Translations under genes and position numbers: made by a program
Notes under the pieces: generated by a model
Database searches by the model: none
The model's input: the letters and a program-made list of their open reading frames with translations, nothing else
What the model was told of the DNA's origin: nothing
Assembly: GCA_004294195.1 (NCBI GenBank)
Contig: REAQ01000179.1
Coordinates: 1-5,088, forward strand
Origin: Sphingobacteriales bacterium
GTDB taxonomy: Bacteria; Bacteroidota; Bacteroidia; Chitinophagales; Chitinophagaceae
Direction: 5' to 3'
DNA length: 5,088 nt
Shown: piece after piece, positions 4,588 to 5,088 of the stretch
How positions within the stretch are numbered: the first letter of the stretch is position 1
How the letters are laid out: each line of letters begins with the position of its first letter

Positions 4588-5088
4588 ACGTATTTCGCTG
4601 GGGTTGACCCCAAACACCTTCCGGAAAGCCAGCGTAAAATTGCTCATATTGCTGTAGCCCAGGGACCGGCCGATGTCCTGGATAGAGAGTGAGGAATCCC
4701 TTAACAGCTGCCTCGCCCGGATCATGCGGTGCTGTTGGAAATATTCATATGGCGGAATACCATATACCTGCCTAAACAAAGTCTTTAGCCTGGTGGCACT
4801 CATAGCGGCGTGTTTAGCGAGCTCATCAATGCCGGGAGCCTTGGCCAGGTCTTTCAATAAGTGCGCCTCTACTGCTCTGATCCTTTCAATATCATCATTT
4901 GCAATTTTGGCCAGACGGGGGTTCCTCGTCATTTCCTCATACATCCATGAAAAGAATCGCTCCAGAATCATCATGATCCGGTTCTGGATGAAGGGTTGTT
5001 CATCAATGTTTGCTTCCGTGGGGCGGTTCAGGATCTCATGAAGCATATTCACGTCATCGGCATCCATCTCCTTCATATGGATCCTGGC
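4585..5088 (-). CDS. AraC-family transcriptional regulator, C-terminal part (partial)
   Basis: The frame runs off the right edge: upstream of the Met codon at 5076-5074 it continues Ala-Arg-Ile-His without a stop, so that Met is probably internal and 167 C-terminal residues are seen. Numbered from that Met, residues about 1-75 are a helical linker (ILERFFSWMYEEM, IERIRAVEAHLL), and 80-163 are the two-helix-turn-helix DNA-binding domain: HTH1 at 82-105 (IDELAKHAAMSATRLKTLF) and HTH2 at 131-155 (SIQDIGRSLGYSNMSNFTLAF). The tail RKVFGVNPSEIR fits the AraC/XylS signature. The protein would bind DNA as an activator or repressor; the N-terminal ligand or dimer domain, and so the signal, is outside the window. 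It converges with kdsA, so its targets cannot be guessed from this side. Its stop codon is within the heptad array. Confidence 0.92.
   Translation of the reverse strand, partial: ARIHMKEMDADDVNMLHEILNRPTEANIDEQPFIQNRIMMILERFFSWMYEEMTRNPRLAKIANDDIERIRAVEAHLLKDLAKAPGIDELAKHAAMSATRLKTLFRQVYGIPPYEYFQQHRMIRARQLLRDSSLSIQDIGRSLGYSNMSNFTLAFRKVFGVNPSEIR

Noticed and set aside
4673..5041. 122-residue plus-strand open frame opposite the AraC gene
   Set aside because: The opposite frame has clear AraC helix-turn-helix motifs; this one has no domain and a serine/arginine/isoleucine-rich shadow composition.
5074..5084. CATATG directly followed by GGATCC (NdeI and BamHI sites) near the window end, like a cloning junction
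   Set aside because: The AraC frame continues through it without a break and no vector sequence is visible; chance occurrence is the simpler reading.

Overview
The window looks like an ordinary chromosomal segment of a Gram-negative Bacteroidota bacterium, probably of the Chitinophagaceae or a close relative. Four things point there. KdsA implies lipopolysaccharide. The threonine dehydrogenase is of the short-chain, epimerase-like type. Several starts have TAnnTTTG-like -7 elements and no clear Shine-Dalgarno sequence. Exported thioredoxin-fold proteins are abundant. The lineage is inferred from remembered protein and promoter styles, not from a search.

Layout. The left edge holds the 3' end of a rightward GAF-domain gene, probably a free methionine-(R)-sulfoxide reductase (1-147). 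It converges with a leftward run of four genes. In order of transcription these are a threonine 3-dehydrogenase (3440-2502), a small exported protein with conserved-looking cysteines (2462-2118), an exported thioredoxin-fold protein with a WCGDS site (2050-1469), and an exported TlpA-type thiol-disulfide protein with a WCPNC site (1380-151). Divergent from the dehydrogenase, and sharing a 55-bp control region with it, is kdsA (3496-4320, rightward). The right edge holds the 3' part of a leftward AraC-family regulator (4585 to beyond 5088), convergent with kdsA across a 264-bp gap with no recognisable gene.

Function. The three exported proteins look like a small envelope module for thiol redox, and possibly metal handling. 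The GAF/MsrC-like gene at the far end would fit an oxidative-repair theme, but it lies on the opposite strand. Threonine dehydrogenase (threonine to 2-amino-3-oxobutanoate) and KdsA (Kdo-8-phosphate for lipid A/core) are housekeeping enzymes and share only the promoter region.

The most unusual content is non-coding. Three short degenerate tandem arrays with a 7-bp unit (roughly TA[A/G]CNAN) sit directly on or beside the stop codons of the GAF/TlpA pair, the dehydrogenase and the AraC gene. One is followed by a second array with an 8-bp unit. Because 7 is not a multiple of 3, each array puts stop codons in all three frames of at least one strand. Inverted repeats also lie at or just after the stop codons of kdsA and the WCGDS gene. 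No CRISPR array, tRNA, rRNA, insertion sequence or phage gene was seen.
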